NCBI GenBank assembly: GCA_015233935.1
Contig: JADFXB010000025.1
Span: 1 to 37,734, forward strand
From: Magnetococcales bacterium
GTDB taxonomy: Bacteria > Pseudomonadota > Magnetococcia > Magnetococcales > JADFXB01
DNA length: 37,734 nucleotides
Direction of reading: 5' to 3'
Under the pieces are notes generated by a model. It did no database searches. It worked only from the letters and a program-made list of their open reading frames with translations, and was not told the origin of the DNA. Shown in pieces: positions 20,144-27,640 of the stretch (position 1 is its first letter; each line of letters opens with the position of its first letter). A program made the translations under genes and the position numbers.

Positions 20144-21247
20144 ATGAATTCTGCCCCTCCCGCCAGGGATTCTTCTGGCAAAGGACAACTTGCCATCCGC
20201 TTAGGCTACGCGCCAGGGGTGGGCAAAACCAGTCGATTGTTGATGGATGCCAGTCGGCTGAAAGAGCAGGGGGTGGATGTGGTGGTGGCCTGTCTGGATC
20301 ATTTGCTGCCAGCGGATATTCTGCCCTATGGATTGGAGTTTGTCTCCCCCCAGACCCGTCATTTTCATGGCTTCAGTCTGGATGTGCTGGATGTGTCGGC
20401 CATTGTGGCCCGTGCGCCCCAGTGGGTGGTGGTGGATGATGTGGGCAAGGTCAATCCCCCCAATTCGGCCAACAAACGACGCTTTCAGGATGTGCTGGAT
20501 ATTTTACAACAAGGCATTTCTGTTCTTTGCGCCTTTGATTTATACCAATTGGCTCGTTATCACCGGCAATTGGAAAAATCCATCAAACTTTTTGAGCCGG
20601 GATTGATCCCCGATTTTTTTCTGCGGCAGGCCAACCAGGTGGTGTTGGTGGATCGGGCGGTGGAAGAGGTGTTGGGTGATTTTCTACAAGGGCGCGTTCC
20701 TGAAGGCAAGGTGGCCTCCTGGTTGAAAGAGCAACTCTTTACCAGCGAAAATTTGCTCATGTTACGCAAAATGGCCATGGAACTGTTGTTGGAATTGGCC
20801 ATGGAATCCAGAGATGGCAAAGAAAGCAAACCGGAAATCCATCGGGTGATGGTGTGTATCACCGGCTCCGACTCCAGGCAACATCAACTTTTGTTGACGG
20901 GGGCCAAGTTGGCAGGCAGGTTGCGCACCCATTGGTTTGTGGTCCATGTGGAGGCCCCTCCCTTGCTCAATGGAAAAACCGATCCCAACAATACCCGCTT
21001 GTCCAATTTATTGAGTTTGGCCGCCGAGTTGGGGGCAGAGCCGGTGCGGTTGCAGGGCAGGGATCCGGTCTCGCCCTTGTTGGAGTTTGCCCGTTCCCAT
21101 TCGGTGGGCCATCTGGTAGTGGGGCGGCGTGAGGAGGCTTCTTTGGGTAGATGGTGGCGTCCTTCGTTGTTGTATCGTCTGCTGGATGGAGCACAAGGGT
21201 TAGATGTTCATATCGTTTCCTACACCAAAGAGGAAGAGTCACCATGA
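20144..21247 (+). CDS. Stand-alone KdpD-type sensor domain fused to a universal stress protein domain
   Basis: The 367-residue protein matches the cytoplasmic N-terminal half of KdpD without the kinase half. A P-loop GYAPGVGKT is at 21-29 and a Walker B-like VVVDDVGKVNPP (KdpD has LVDELAHTN) lies about 90 residues later. The C-terminal USP-like domain (about 230-365) has VMVCITGSDS and VVGRREEASLG. It has no membrane segment. In KdpD these domains sense ATP, cyclic-di-AMP or ionic state. Here the kinase starts in an ATGA overlap with this gene's stop, so the two are translationally coupled and probably form one sensor from two polypeptides. The start is ATG 20144 with GGAAAG upstream; TTG 20138 is possible. 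Confidence 0.85.
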   Translation: MNSAPPARDSSGKGQLAIRLGYAPGVGKTSRLLMDASRLKEQGVDVVVACLDHLLPADILPYGLEFVSPQTRHFHGFSLDVLDVSAIVARAPQWVVVDDVGKVNPPNSANKRRFQDVLDILQQGISVLCAFDLYQLARYHRQLEKSIKLFEPGLIPDFFLRQANQVVLVDRAVEEVLGDFLQGRVPEGKVASWLKEQLFTSENLLMLRKMAMELLLELAMESRDGKESKPEIHRVMVCITGSDSRQHQLLLTGAKLAGRLRTHWFVVHVEAPPLLNGKTDPNNTRLSNLLSLAAELGAEPVRLQGRDPVSPLLEFARSHSVGHLVVGRREEASLGRWWRPSLLYRLLDGAQGLDVHIVSYTKEEESP

Positions 21248-23160
21248 ACTTGCGCACCAAACTGGTGATTGCTCAATTGCCTTGGGCCATGGCCCTCCTG
21301 ATGTTGGGATGGTTTGCCTTGAAAAACATGTCGGACTTGGAAAACCATATTCTGCATCTCTTGCAAATCAACTATCGCAGTGTCATCGCCTCCCACGGTA
21401 TGAAAGATGCCCTGGAACGCATGGATGCCGGGGTGCTCTTTTCCTTATTGGGCAACCATGCGGTGGGGGCGCAAATGACGCGGGATCATGGCCGTGTCTT
21501 TGAGCAGGCCATCAAGATGGCCATGAACCATATCGAAAACCAGGACGAGCGAACCGCTCTCCAGAATACCATGAAACGCTGGAAACATTTTCAGGAGGAC
21601 TTGGAACCCTTTTTCGACACCAATCAGCAGGTTTTTGGTAAAGAGTATTATATGGATCGTCTCTATCCCGCCTTTCTGGAAGTGAAAGGATCGGTGGATA
21701 GGGTGATGAACCTTAATCAAACCGCCATGGCCAGCAAGATTGATCAGATACCTGTCATCAGTCAACGTTTTCGTGGCATGTTGCAGGAGGCGGTTTTATC
21801 TGGTCTGGCGGCCTCCATTTTGGCCACCTTTGCCTTGCAGGGGTACGTGTTGCGGGGCATTCGCATATTGTCCCAGGTTTCACGCCGATTGGGGGAGGGA
21901 GATACTCTGGCGCGAGCCTATGTCACCGGTCAGGATGAAATTGCCCTGCTGGCCAAGGAGTTCAATAACATGGCCAATGCCCTGTGGGAATATCGCCTTT
22001 CTTCCATGGGGGAATCATTGCGTTTGAAAAACATCAGCCAGGCTGCTTTGGATGCCTTTCCTGAACCGGTATTGGTTTTCAATAGCCAAGGTCACTTGAG
22101 CCATTGGAATCAAGCCGCCGATGCAACCCTGGATCATTTGCAGGAAGGGGCAATCACCGTAACTTCGGAGGAGCAGGAACTGCCGGCTTGGTGGAATCAT
22201 GTGGCTCCTGCTTTAAACTATGTTTTAAATAACAAGAAGGTATTCCATCCTTCCCAAACGGAGGAGGCGGGAATTTTGCATACTTTGCAAGGTGAATCCC
22301 ACTTTCAGGTTCATGGCCATCCCTTGTTTGTGGAAGATCATTTTGATGGCGGGGTGATCGTGATGCAGGATGTCACCTATCGCAGCCGCATGGAAGAAAT
22401 GCAGCGGGATATGCTGGCCACGGCTGCCCATGAATTTCGCACCCCTCTCACCTCCCTGGGTTTATCCATCCACCTGTGTCTCAATGAAATGGCCGGTCCG
22501 GTCAACGAAAAGCAGGCTGAACTTTTGCAAACCGCCCAAGGGGATTGTCAAAGGTTGGAAAATTTGGTCAACGATTTATTGCACCTTTCCCGGCTCAATA
22601 CCGGCAAAATGGAGTTGGTCAAGGTACCCATGGTGGTGGATCGATTGCTGGCCAAGGCCAATGCAGATAAATTGGACCATGCCCTGGACAAGGGGGTTTA
22701 CCTCAATGTGGTGGGGGTGGAGCCTGCCCATTTGGTGATTATGGCCGATGAGGATCGCTTGTTGCAGGTTTTGAATAATCTTTTGGACAATGCCATTCGT
22801 CATACCGACATTGGGGGTACCATCTCCCTGGCGGCCATGTTGGAGGGGGACTCCATCGTCTTTCAGGTAATGGATAGTGGTCAGGGAATTCCCCCCGAAT
22901 ATCAAACCCGCATCTTTGAGTGTTTCTTTCAAATTCCCAACCAGGAGAGTGGCAGCTCAGGATTGGGACTCTCCATTGCCCAGGAAATTGTCAGTCTGCA
23001 TGGGGGACGCATCGGGGTTGAGAGTACACCCGGTCAGGGCAGCCTCTTTTGGTTTGCCTTGCCGGTGGAGCAGGTGGGACAAGAGGCTTCGGAGTCATCC
23101 GGGGAGTCCAGGATGGCCGATGGGGCGGGTACAGCTTCCCGGTCCATAAGTCTGGCATAA
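21244..23160 (+). CDS. KinB-like membrane sensor histidine kinase
   Basis: A 638-residue kinase. It has TM1 (about 8-27), a helical periplasmic sensor (28-182), TM2 (about 183-205), HAMP (to about 255), PAS (about 263-385), a HisKA domain with H396 (TAAHEFRTPLTSLG) and the HATPase with NNLLDNAIRHT and GSSGLGLSIAQEIV. The helical sensor followed by HAMP and PAS is the KinB arrangement; the divergent AlgB-like regulator is the likely partner. The ATG overlaps the stop of the KdpD-type gene. Its last 127 bases overlap the 3' end of the convergent hybrid kinase; the residues there (after about 597) lie beyond the catalytic core and look unconserved. Confidence 0.92.
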   Translation: MNLRTKLVIAQLPWAMALLMLGWFALKNMSDLENHILHLLQINYRSVIASHGMKDALERMDAGVLFSLLGNHAVGAQMTRDHGRVFEQAIKMAMNHIENQDERTALQNTMKRWKHFQEDLEPFFDTNQQVFGKEYYMDRLYPAFLEVKGSVDRVMNLNQTAMASKIDQIPVISQRFRGMLQEAVLSGLAASILATFALQGYVLRGIRILSQVSRRLGEGDTLARAYVTGQDEIALLAKEFNNMANALWEYRLSSMGESLRLKNISQAALDAFPEPVLVFNSQGHLSHWNQAADATLDHLQEGAITVTSEEQELPAWWNHVAPALNYVLNNKKVFHPSQTEEAGILHTLQGESHFQVHGHPLFVEDHFDGGVIVMQDVTYRSRMEEMQRDMLATAAHEFRTPLTSLGLSIHLCLNEMAGPVNEKQAELLQTAQGDCQRLENLVNDLLHLSRLNTGKMELVKVPMVVDRLLAKANADKLDHALDKGVYLNVVGVEPAHLVIMADEDRLLQVLNNLLDNAIRHTDIGGTISLAAMLEGDSIVFQVMDSGQGIPPEYQTRIFECFFQIPNQESGSSGLGLSIAQEIVSLHGGRIGVESTPGQGSLFWFALPVEQVGQEASESSGESRMADGAGTASRSISLA

Positions 23161-25607
23161 CGATCCAGTTCGGCCAGAAATGTCTGCTTTTTTATGGGCT
23201 TTGGAAAATAATCATCGCACCCGACAAGCAGGCTCTCCTCTTTTTTGCCCAGGGAGGCGTGGGCACTTAGAGCAATGATGAACAGAGGAGGGCGTCCCTC
23301 CTTTTGTTCCCATTGGCGGATGATGCGGGTGGCGGTATAGCCGTCCATGATGGGCATTTGGATGTCCATGAGTACCAGGTCGAAATTTTCCTGCTGCACC
23401 CGTTCCACGGCCTCGGAACCATTGTTGACCATTTCCAGGTGGTGGGGGGTCTTTTTGAGAAAAATCTGAAACAACATTTGATTGTCTTTAGAATCTTCCG
23501 CAAGAAGGATGCGCAGACTTCTGGAACTGAATTCAACGGATGGTGCCGGGGTGGGTGTCCAGGAGGAGGCATCCCCAAGCTTCAATGGCAGGGTAAAGTA
23601 GAAGGTGCTTCCCTCGTCAGGTGTGCTTTCCACCCACAGGGTTCCTCCCATTAACTCCACCAGTTTCCGGGAAATGGCCAGTCCCAGACCGGTTCCCCCA
23701 TGGCGTCTGGTAATGCCGGAGTCGGCTTGGGTGAAACGGTCGAAAATGTGTTCCAGATGCTGGGATGCGATACCTATGCCTGTATCGCTTACGGTGAAGA
23801 GGAGTTTGTTTGGATCCTGGTAATGACGCCCCAGGCAGACATTGATGTGTCCTTGCTCGGTAAATTTAACTGCGTTTCCAATAAGATTGATCAATATTTG
23901 CCGGAGGCGACCATCATCCCCCAGAATGGCATGATTGGGAACGTCTGCTCCCACTTCCGCCACCAGGGTGAGACCCTTCTGTTCGGCGGACAGTTGCATT
24001 ATTCGGATGGTTTCATCCAACACCAGGCGTGGAAAGAAGGGAAGTTCCACCAGGGTGAAACGACCGGACTCGATACGGGAAAAATCCAGAATATCGTTGA
24101 TCAACCCCATGAGCGCTCCACCGGAGTTGTGCAATATTTCCATGTATTGCCGTTGGTCGGGGGTGAGTTCGGTTTCCAGTAAAACGTCGGTCAATCCCAG
24201 CACCACATTGATGGGGGTGCGGATTTCGTGGCTCATATTGGAAAGAAATTCGCTCTTGGCCCTGGTGGATTGTTCCGCATGTTCCTTGGCCTGGTGCAAC
24301 TTTTCTTCTGCCCACCGGTGTTCCAGTGCCTGTCCAAGTTGTTTGGCGATGGATTCAATCAAGATGCGGTCATCTTCGATGAAGGTGCTATTGGAGTTTT
24401 TGGTTTCCTCCTCAGGATAGAAAATTTCAATAATACCATCTTCATCGTGAAGCAGGGGAATGGCTGCCTCCAGCTTATGACCTATTTCACAGAAATTGGA
24501 TGTCTGAAAGGTTTTTTTGCCAAGACGAATGCGTGCACAGGTGCGAGATGGGGTGAGGCAGCCATCGGGAATCCGGCGCACACAGGTGTCCAGCATTTGT
24601 TCCAGGGACAATCCTTGTATAAGGGATAAATTGGTAATATCACGCAAACATTCGCTTTTTTTGATTCGTTCCCCCAGAGCAAAGGCGTGACGAGCCAAAT
24701 CTTCTTCTGCTTGTCTGCGTTGAGTGATATCCCGGAATGTGACAACCACCCCATGTACCTCTTCCTTGCGGACGATGGGGGAAGCGATCAAGGAGACTGG
24801 AAGATGTGTCCCATCGCGTCGCCACAGCCATTTTTCCTCTGAGCTAAGTACACAATTCAAGGAAATGCACATACACAAGGGACAGCTTGCCAAGGGAACA
24901 CATTCGTCTGGGGGGTGGTGGAAGAGGAGGTGGGCGGATTGGCCCAGAACCTCTTTCTCCTCCCAACCCAGCATGGTAAGAGCGGCGGGATTGATGCAAT
25001 TGATCAATCCTTGCCGATTGATCACATACAAACCTTCAGCCAGGGTGTCGGTGATCTCGTGCAATCGCTGATCGTTGTCCCGCAATTTTTCTTCGGTTTG
25101 TTTATGCTCGGTAATATCCATTACGGTGGTCAATAAACGATCACCGCGACCCACTCTTCTTCGGATGCATTGGATATGGCAGACGGTGTTACTTCCGGTG
25201 TTGTTTTTGCCATGAAGGGACAAGTCACAGCTTATTGCCCCTTCTCTGCGGGCGGCGCGTAAAAATCCATACCAGAGATCATGATCAGAATCGGAGACAA
25301 GGTTGATGAAATGGCGTTTAAACAACTTGTTGCGCTTGATGCCAAGAATTTTGGCTGCGGTGACGTTGGCTTCAATAATGATGCCGGTATGGCTTAAGGC
25401 CAGGTATCCCACTGGGACAAAATCAGGGGGATCCATAGAAGGATGGTCTAAAATAGGGGTTGACTCATGGGAAGCACCTGCCATGTTGGGTATTTCCAGT
25501 TGGTGGGGGATGTCTTTTTGTTGGCAACGCTTCTCATCGTGAGAAGGAAATGGGGGTATCTTTCTTGAAGAGGAGCATGTCAATAGTTGGGTATGGTCAC
25601 TCTTCAT
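23034..25607 (-). CDS. Cytoplasmic hybrid sensor kinase (PAS-PAS-GAF-HisKA-HATPase-REC)
   Basis: An 857-residue protein without membrane helices. Order: an unstructured N-terminus (1-60), PAS1 (about 62-167), PAS2 (about 183-302), a GAF-like domain (about 315-430), a coiled coil, HisKA with H460 (NMSHEIRTP), HATPase (NLIGNAVKF, GGTGLGLAISRKL) and a receiver with D748 (DLVLMDIQMPIMDG). PAS2 contains five Cys within residues 236-252, a possible metal or redox site. With a terminal receiver it probably feeds a phosphorelay; no Hpt domain is in the window. AAGGAAAG before ATG 25607 decides the start. The C-terminal tail (after about 820) overlaps the convergent kinase gene and is low in conservation. 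Confidence 0.92.
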   Translation of the reverse strand: MKSDHTQLLTCSSSRKIPPFPSHDEKRCQQKDIPHQLEIPNMAGASHESTPILDHPSMDPPDFVPVGYLALSHTGIIIEANVTAAKILGIKRNKLFKRHFINLVSDSDHDLWYGFLRAARREGAISCDLSLHGKNNTGSNTVCHIQCIRRRVGRGDRLLTTVMDITEHKQTEEKLRDNDQRLHEITDTLAEGLYVINRQGLINCINPAALTMLGWEEKEVLGQSAHLLFHHPPDECVPLASCPLCMCISLNCVLSSEEKWLWRRDGTHLPVSLIASPIVRKEEVHGVVVTFRDITQRRQAEEDLARHAFALGERIKKSECLRDITNLSLIQGLSLEQMLDTCVRRIPDGCLTPSRTCARIRLGKKTFQTSNFCEIGHKLEAAIPLLHDEDGIIEIFYPEEETKNSNSTFIEDDRILIESIAKQLGQALEHRWAEEKLHQAKEHAEQSTRAKSEFLSNMSHEIRTPINVVLGLTDVLLETELTPDQRQYMEILHNSGGALMGLINDILDFSRIESGRFTLVELPFFPRLVLDETIRIMQLSAEQKGLTLVAEVGADVPNHAILGDDGRLRQILINLIGNAVKFTEQGHINVCLGRHYQDPNKLLFTVSDTGIGIASQHLEHIFDRFTQADSGITRRHGGTGLGLAISRKLVELMGGTLWVESTPDEGSTFYFTLPLKLGDASSWTPTPAPSVEFSSRSLRILLAEDSKDNQMLFQIFLKKTPHHLEMVNNGSEAVERVQQENFDLVLMDIQMPIMDGYTATRIIRQWEQKEGRPPLFIIALSAHASLGKKEESLLVGCDDYFPKPIKKQTFLAELDRYARLMDREAVPAPSAILDSPDDSEASCPTCSTGKANQKRLP

Positions 25608-25696
25608 CTTCTTTCCTTCGGCACGGCAAGACTCGGTTGGGCTAAAAGCTCCCAACCGGCAATGTTGTGAATCCAGATTGTCACACCATTGTTTTG

Positions 25697-26266
25697 TTAA
25701 CAGGATAATAGATGAATATGGAGGGAGTTTGGATCCACGCTTTCACTTCCTGGTCCTGGCCAGGAGGCGTCCAAATTCATCCACAGGGCAACCGAGTGGC
25801 GTGCAATGGAAGAAGGGGTATCCAGGTGATTCCATTTGGAGATGTATTCCAAAAAGGTGTTGATGACCAGGTCAATCGCATAGAACATGTTGGTTTTGCT
25901 GGGAGCTGAAAAAATTTCATCAAAGGGCAGCAAGAATAAAATCTTGCCACTGTCCCGGTCCAGTTCAAAGCGTCCCCATGCAAGGAGGTAGCGATTGATG
26001 TTTTGCAGTCGTAACTCAACCATGGATCGTGAATAGGAAGGGATTGTTATGGGTAATTCGGCCATCAGAGCGGTCTCGGTGGCCTCGGTTTGGCAAATTT
26101 TCATACAAAAGAGCATGGCCATTCTTTCTGCCTGTTCTTGTTTTCTATCCAGGTCACCCTTGCCCGGCCATTTGCCGGTTTTGTACCAAGGGATGACCAC
26201 AACGGGCAGCCGGAAGGGGTGAAAACGGGGATGGTTTTCCGAAAGTAAGTTGTAGGTAGTGTTCAT
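25697..26266 (-). CDS. Hypothetical protein
   Basis: A 189-residue soluble protein I do not recognise. There is no signal peptide, membrane helix or catalytic motif. A Pro/His-rich N-terminus (HPRFHPFRLPVVVIPWYKTG) is followed by a mainly helical region with a long amphipathic helix (about 75-100). AGGAAAA stands upstream of the ATG, which overlaps the stop of the receiver-like gene (ATGA), so the two are translated together and probably act together. The hybrid kinase begins about 90 bases further on in the same direction, which makes a signalling role possible but unproven. Confidence 0.7.
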   Translation of the reverse strand: MNTTYNLLSENHPRFHPFRLPVVVIPWYKTGKWPGKGDLDRKQEQAERMAMLFCMKICQTEATETALMAELPITIPSYSRSMVELRLQNINRYLLAWGRFELDRDSGKILFLLPFDEIFSAPSKTNMFYAIDLVINTFLEYISKWNHLDTPSSIARHSVALWMNLDASWPGPGSESVDPNSLHIHLLSC

Positions 26267-26619
26267 GCAATTTTCCTGACGGGGGTAGGGGTAGTGAATT
26301 CCAATGCCCCATTTTGGGTTTGGTGGTTGAACAGGGAGGTCTTGTTGAAAAGAGGCTTGCCCTCATACAGGGCCATGCTTTGTTTTTCGTAGGGTAATTC
26401 CTGTTGTAAATCAGGGGGGAGCTTGGTCCACTCAATTCCGTTGCTGTCTGACGTGGAAATATTCCTGACCACCCCGTCCACCGGGTGCCAGAGCATGCAC
26501 AGGAATCTCCCTTCCTGATTATTTTTCGCGGTGACCACCTGGTGGCCAAGATTTTGTAAAATGTGGCTTATTAAAGCCAAAATGGTGGGATCCTTATGGA
26601 TAACGACGATGCGTGACAT
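26263..26619 (-). CDS. Receiver-like protein lacking the phospho-acceptor Asp
   Basis: The first 70 of 118 residues follow the CheY fold pattern: strand MSRIVVIHKD, helix ILALISHILQNLG, strand HQVVTAK, then VDGVVRNISTSDSNGIEW where a receiver would read like VDLVITDIRMPGMDGIE. The phospho-acceptor position is Asn (codon AAT), and one of the acidic pair after strand 1 is His. It therefore looks like a pseudo-receiver that cannot be phosphorylated in the usual way. The rest of the protein does not continue the fold. AGGAG 8 nt before the ATG supports the start. It is coupled to the next gene by ATGA and lies upstream of the hybrid kinase in the same orientation. Confidence 0.6.
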   Translation of the reverse strand: MSRIVVIHKDPTILALISHILQNLGHQVVTAKNNQEGRFLCMLWHPVDGVVRNISTSDSNGIEWTKLPPDLQQELPYEKQSMALYEGKPLFNKTSLFNHQTQNGALEFTTPTPVRKIA

Positions 26620-26682
26620 GATGTTCTCCTAAGCAACAAAACGATGTTTGCATCTGGTTTGGGCGGTGAATCGGATTGCAGG

Positions 26683-26708
26683 GGTCACCCCGCCCCCACG
26701 GGGTAACC
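26683..26708. terminator. Hairpin between the Lys/Ser-rich gene and the receiver-like gene
   Basis: GGTCACCCCG (26683-26692) and CGGGGTAACC (26699-26708) form a 10-bp stem with one mismatch around a six-base loop. Four T follow on the plus strand only. On the minus strand, where the genes are, there is no T-run, so it may be a processing or partial-termination site. Confidence 0.4.
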
Positions 26709-26738
26709 TTTTATGGGCTATCAGGTAGAGCACCTCCA

Positions 26739-27044
26739 TCAGAATGGGCGGGATGTTTCCTGTCCGGTGCCAGAGAGGTTGCTGTCTTTTTTGGCGGATA
26801 ATGATTTTTCACTACCCAGGCTTCTTTTGCCGCTATCCGCTTTTGAGAGGGATGAACCCAGCATTTGTGCCCCTTTGACTTCTTTCATGGCCAAGTTACC
26901 GGGAATAATGCTCTCTTCCTTGATGGAGCCGGGTTCGTTGCTTTTTTCGCTGGCGGGGAGTTTATGGGCTGCTTTCCCCTTCAGGTTTTGGGGGCTTTGC
27001 TTGCTGTTTTTCTTTTCATTTTTGTGGGATTGCGATTTGGACAT
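26739..27044 (-). CDS. Small Lys/Ser-rich low-complexity protein
   Basis: A 101-residue hydrophilic protein made mostly of Lys, Ser, Glu, Asn and Gly with no predicted fold (it starts MSKSQSHKNEKKNSKQSPQN). I recognise no family; it could be disordered, nucleic-acid-associated or protective like some stress proteins. TGGAGGAAACC directly before the ATG is a very strong ribosome binding site, which argues that it is real despite the low complexity. A sigma-54-type promoter is found about 215 bases upstream at 27257-27273, with the shared inverted-repeat element further upstream, suggesting co-regulation with acnA. The receiver-like gene follows after about 120 bases and a hairpin. Confidence 0.65.
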   Translation of the reverse strand: MSKSQSHKNEKKNSKQSPQNLKGKAAHKLPASEKSNEPGSIKEESIIPGNLAMKEVKGAQMLGSSLSKADSGKRSLGSEKSLSAKKDSNLSGTGQETSRPF

Positions 27045-27256
27045 GGTTTCCTCCAGGAGTTTATAAGGGATGTTGCACGACTAAAACATAATTTATTTAA
27101 GTTGTTAAATGATTTAATATAAACTCAAAATATGAATTTATTATATTTTCCAAAATCCATCAGGAGAATGATTTGGTAGAAAGTTTTCTTGGATTCCTTC
27201 CTATAAATAAATTCAGTCTGGTTCGGAAATCAAAAAAAGTTGATACCCCATGAATA

Positions 27257-27273
27257 AGCAAATGATGGGCCAA
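27257..27273 (-). promoter_or_regulatory. Sigma-54-type promoter for the Lys/Ser-rich gene
   Basis: On the minus strand TTGGCCCATCATTTGCT has GG and GC exactly ten bases apart and fits the consensus YTGGCACG-N4-TTGCW with two differences (A to C and G to A in the -24 element). Transcription would start near 27246, about 200 bases before ATG 27044. The inverted-repeat element lies 205-245 bases upstream, a normal distance for an enhancer. Confidence 0.5.
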
Positions 27274-27477
27274 TAGTAGTGAAAATAGCTCTTGCAATTA
27301 ATTCAAGTATGGATTTTAATTAAATCTTGCTGATTGATGTGCAAAAATAATGGATTGCCAGATGGTTAGTATAATTGGAAAAATTATTTTTTTGGATCTT
27401 GATACCATGGAAGCAGCTCTCTGCCCTTCCAGTGAGGTTCATTTTGCTTTTTAATGGCCATGAGTCTGGAATAAACA

Positions 27478-27517
27478 GTAGTATGAGACATTGTGTTTCA
27501 ATTACGGTTTGAAACAT
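27478..27517. promoter_or_regulatory. Inverted-repeat enhancer-like element, copy 1
   Basis: The core is TGTTTCAA (27494-27501), seven bases, TTGAAACA (27509-27516), with a further GAGACA half-site just before it (27485-27490). The whole 40-base segment is matched by 34946-34985 at 33 of 40 positions with no gap. It lies about 85-120 bases upstream of the predicted acnA transcription start, where activators of sigma-54 promoters typically bind. Confidence 0.65.
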
Positions 27518-27573
27518 GGCTGGCAGGGGGAATGAATGTATGGTTGGTGGATGCAGTTTCTATTGAGATAAAG

Positions 27574-27590
27574 TAGGAACCTGACTTGCC
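27574..27590 (+). promoter_or_regulatory. Sigma-54-type promoter of acnA
   Basis: TAGGAACCTGACTTGCC has GG (27576-27577) and GC (27588-27589) ten bases apart with TTGC intact; the -24 box reads AGGAAC against TGGCAC. The predicted start near 27601 leaves a 40-base leader to the TTG start codon of acnA. Confidence 0.5.
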
Positions 27591-27640
27591 TTGTTTAGCT
27601 ATAGTTTTTACATCGTACTTAACCGGACTGGGAGATACCT

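Larger units (their letters stand above)
27045..27640. other. Regulatory region between the Lys/Ser-rich gene and acnA
   Basis: About 600 AT-rich bases between divergent genes with no coding frame of interest. It contains a leftward sigma-54 site (27257-27273), the inverted-repeat element (27478-27517) and a rightward sigma-54 site (27574-27590), each listed separately. Confidence 0.6.

Noticed and set aside
27320..27517. Leftward ORF sharing its first residues with a leftward ORF starting in the element before the 34993 gene
   Set aside because: The similarity comes only from the shared 40-bp regulatory element; beyond it the two frames diverge and have no ribosome binding sites.
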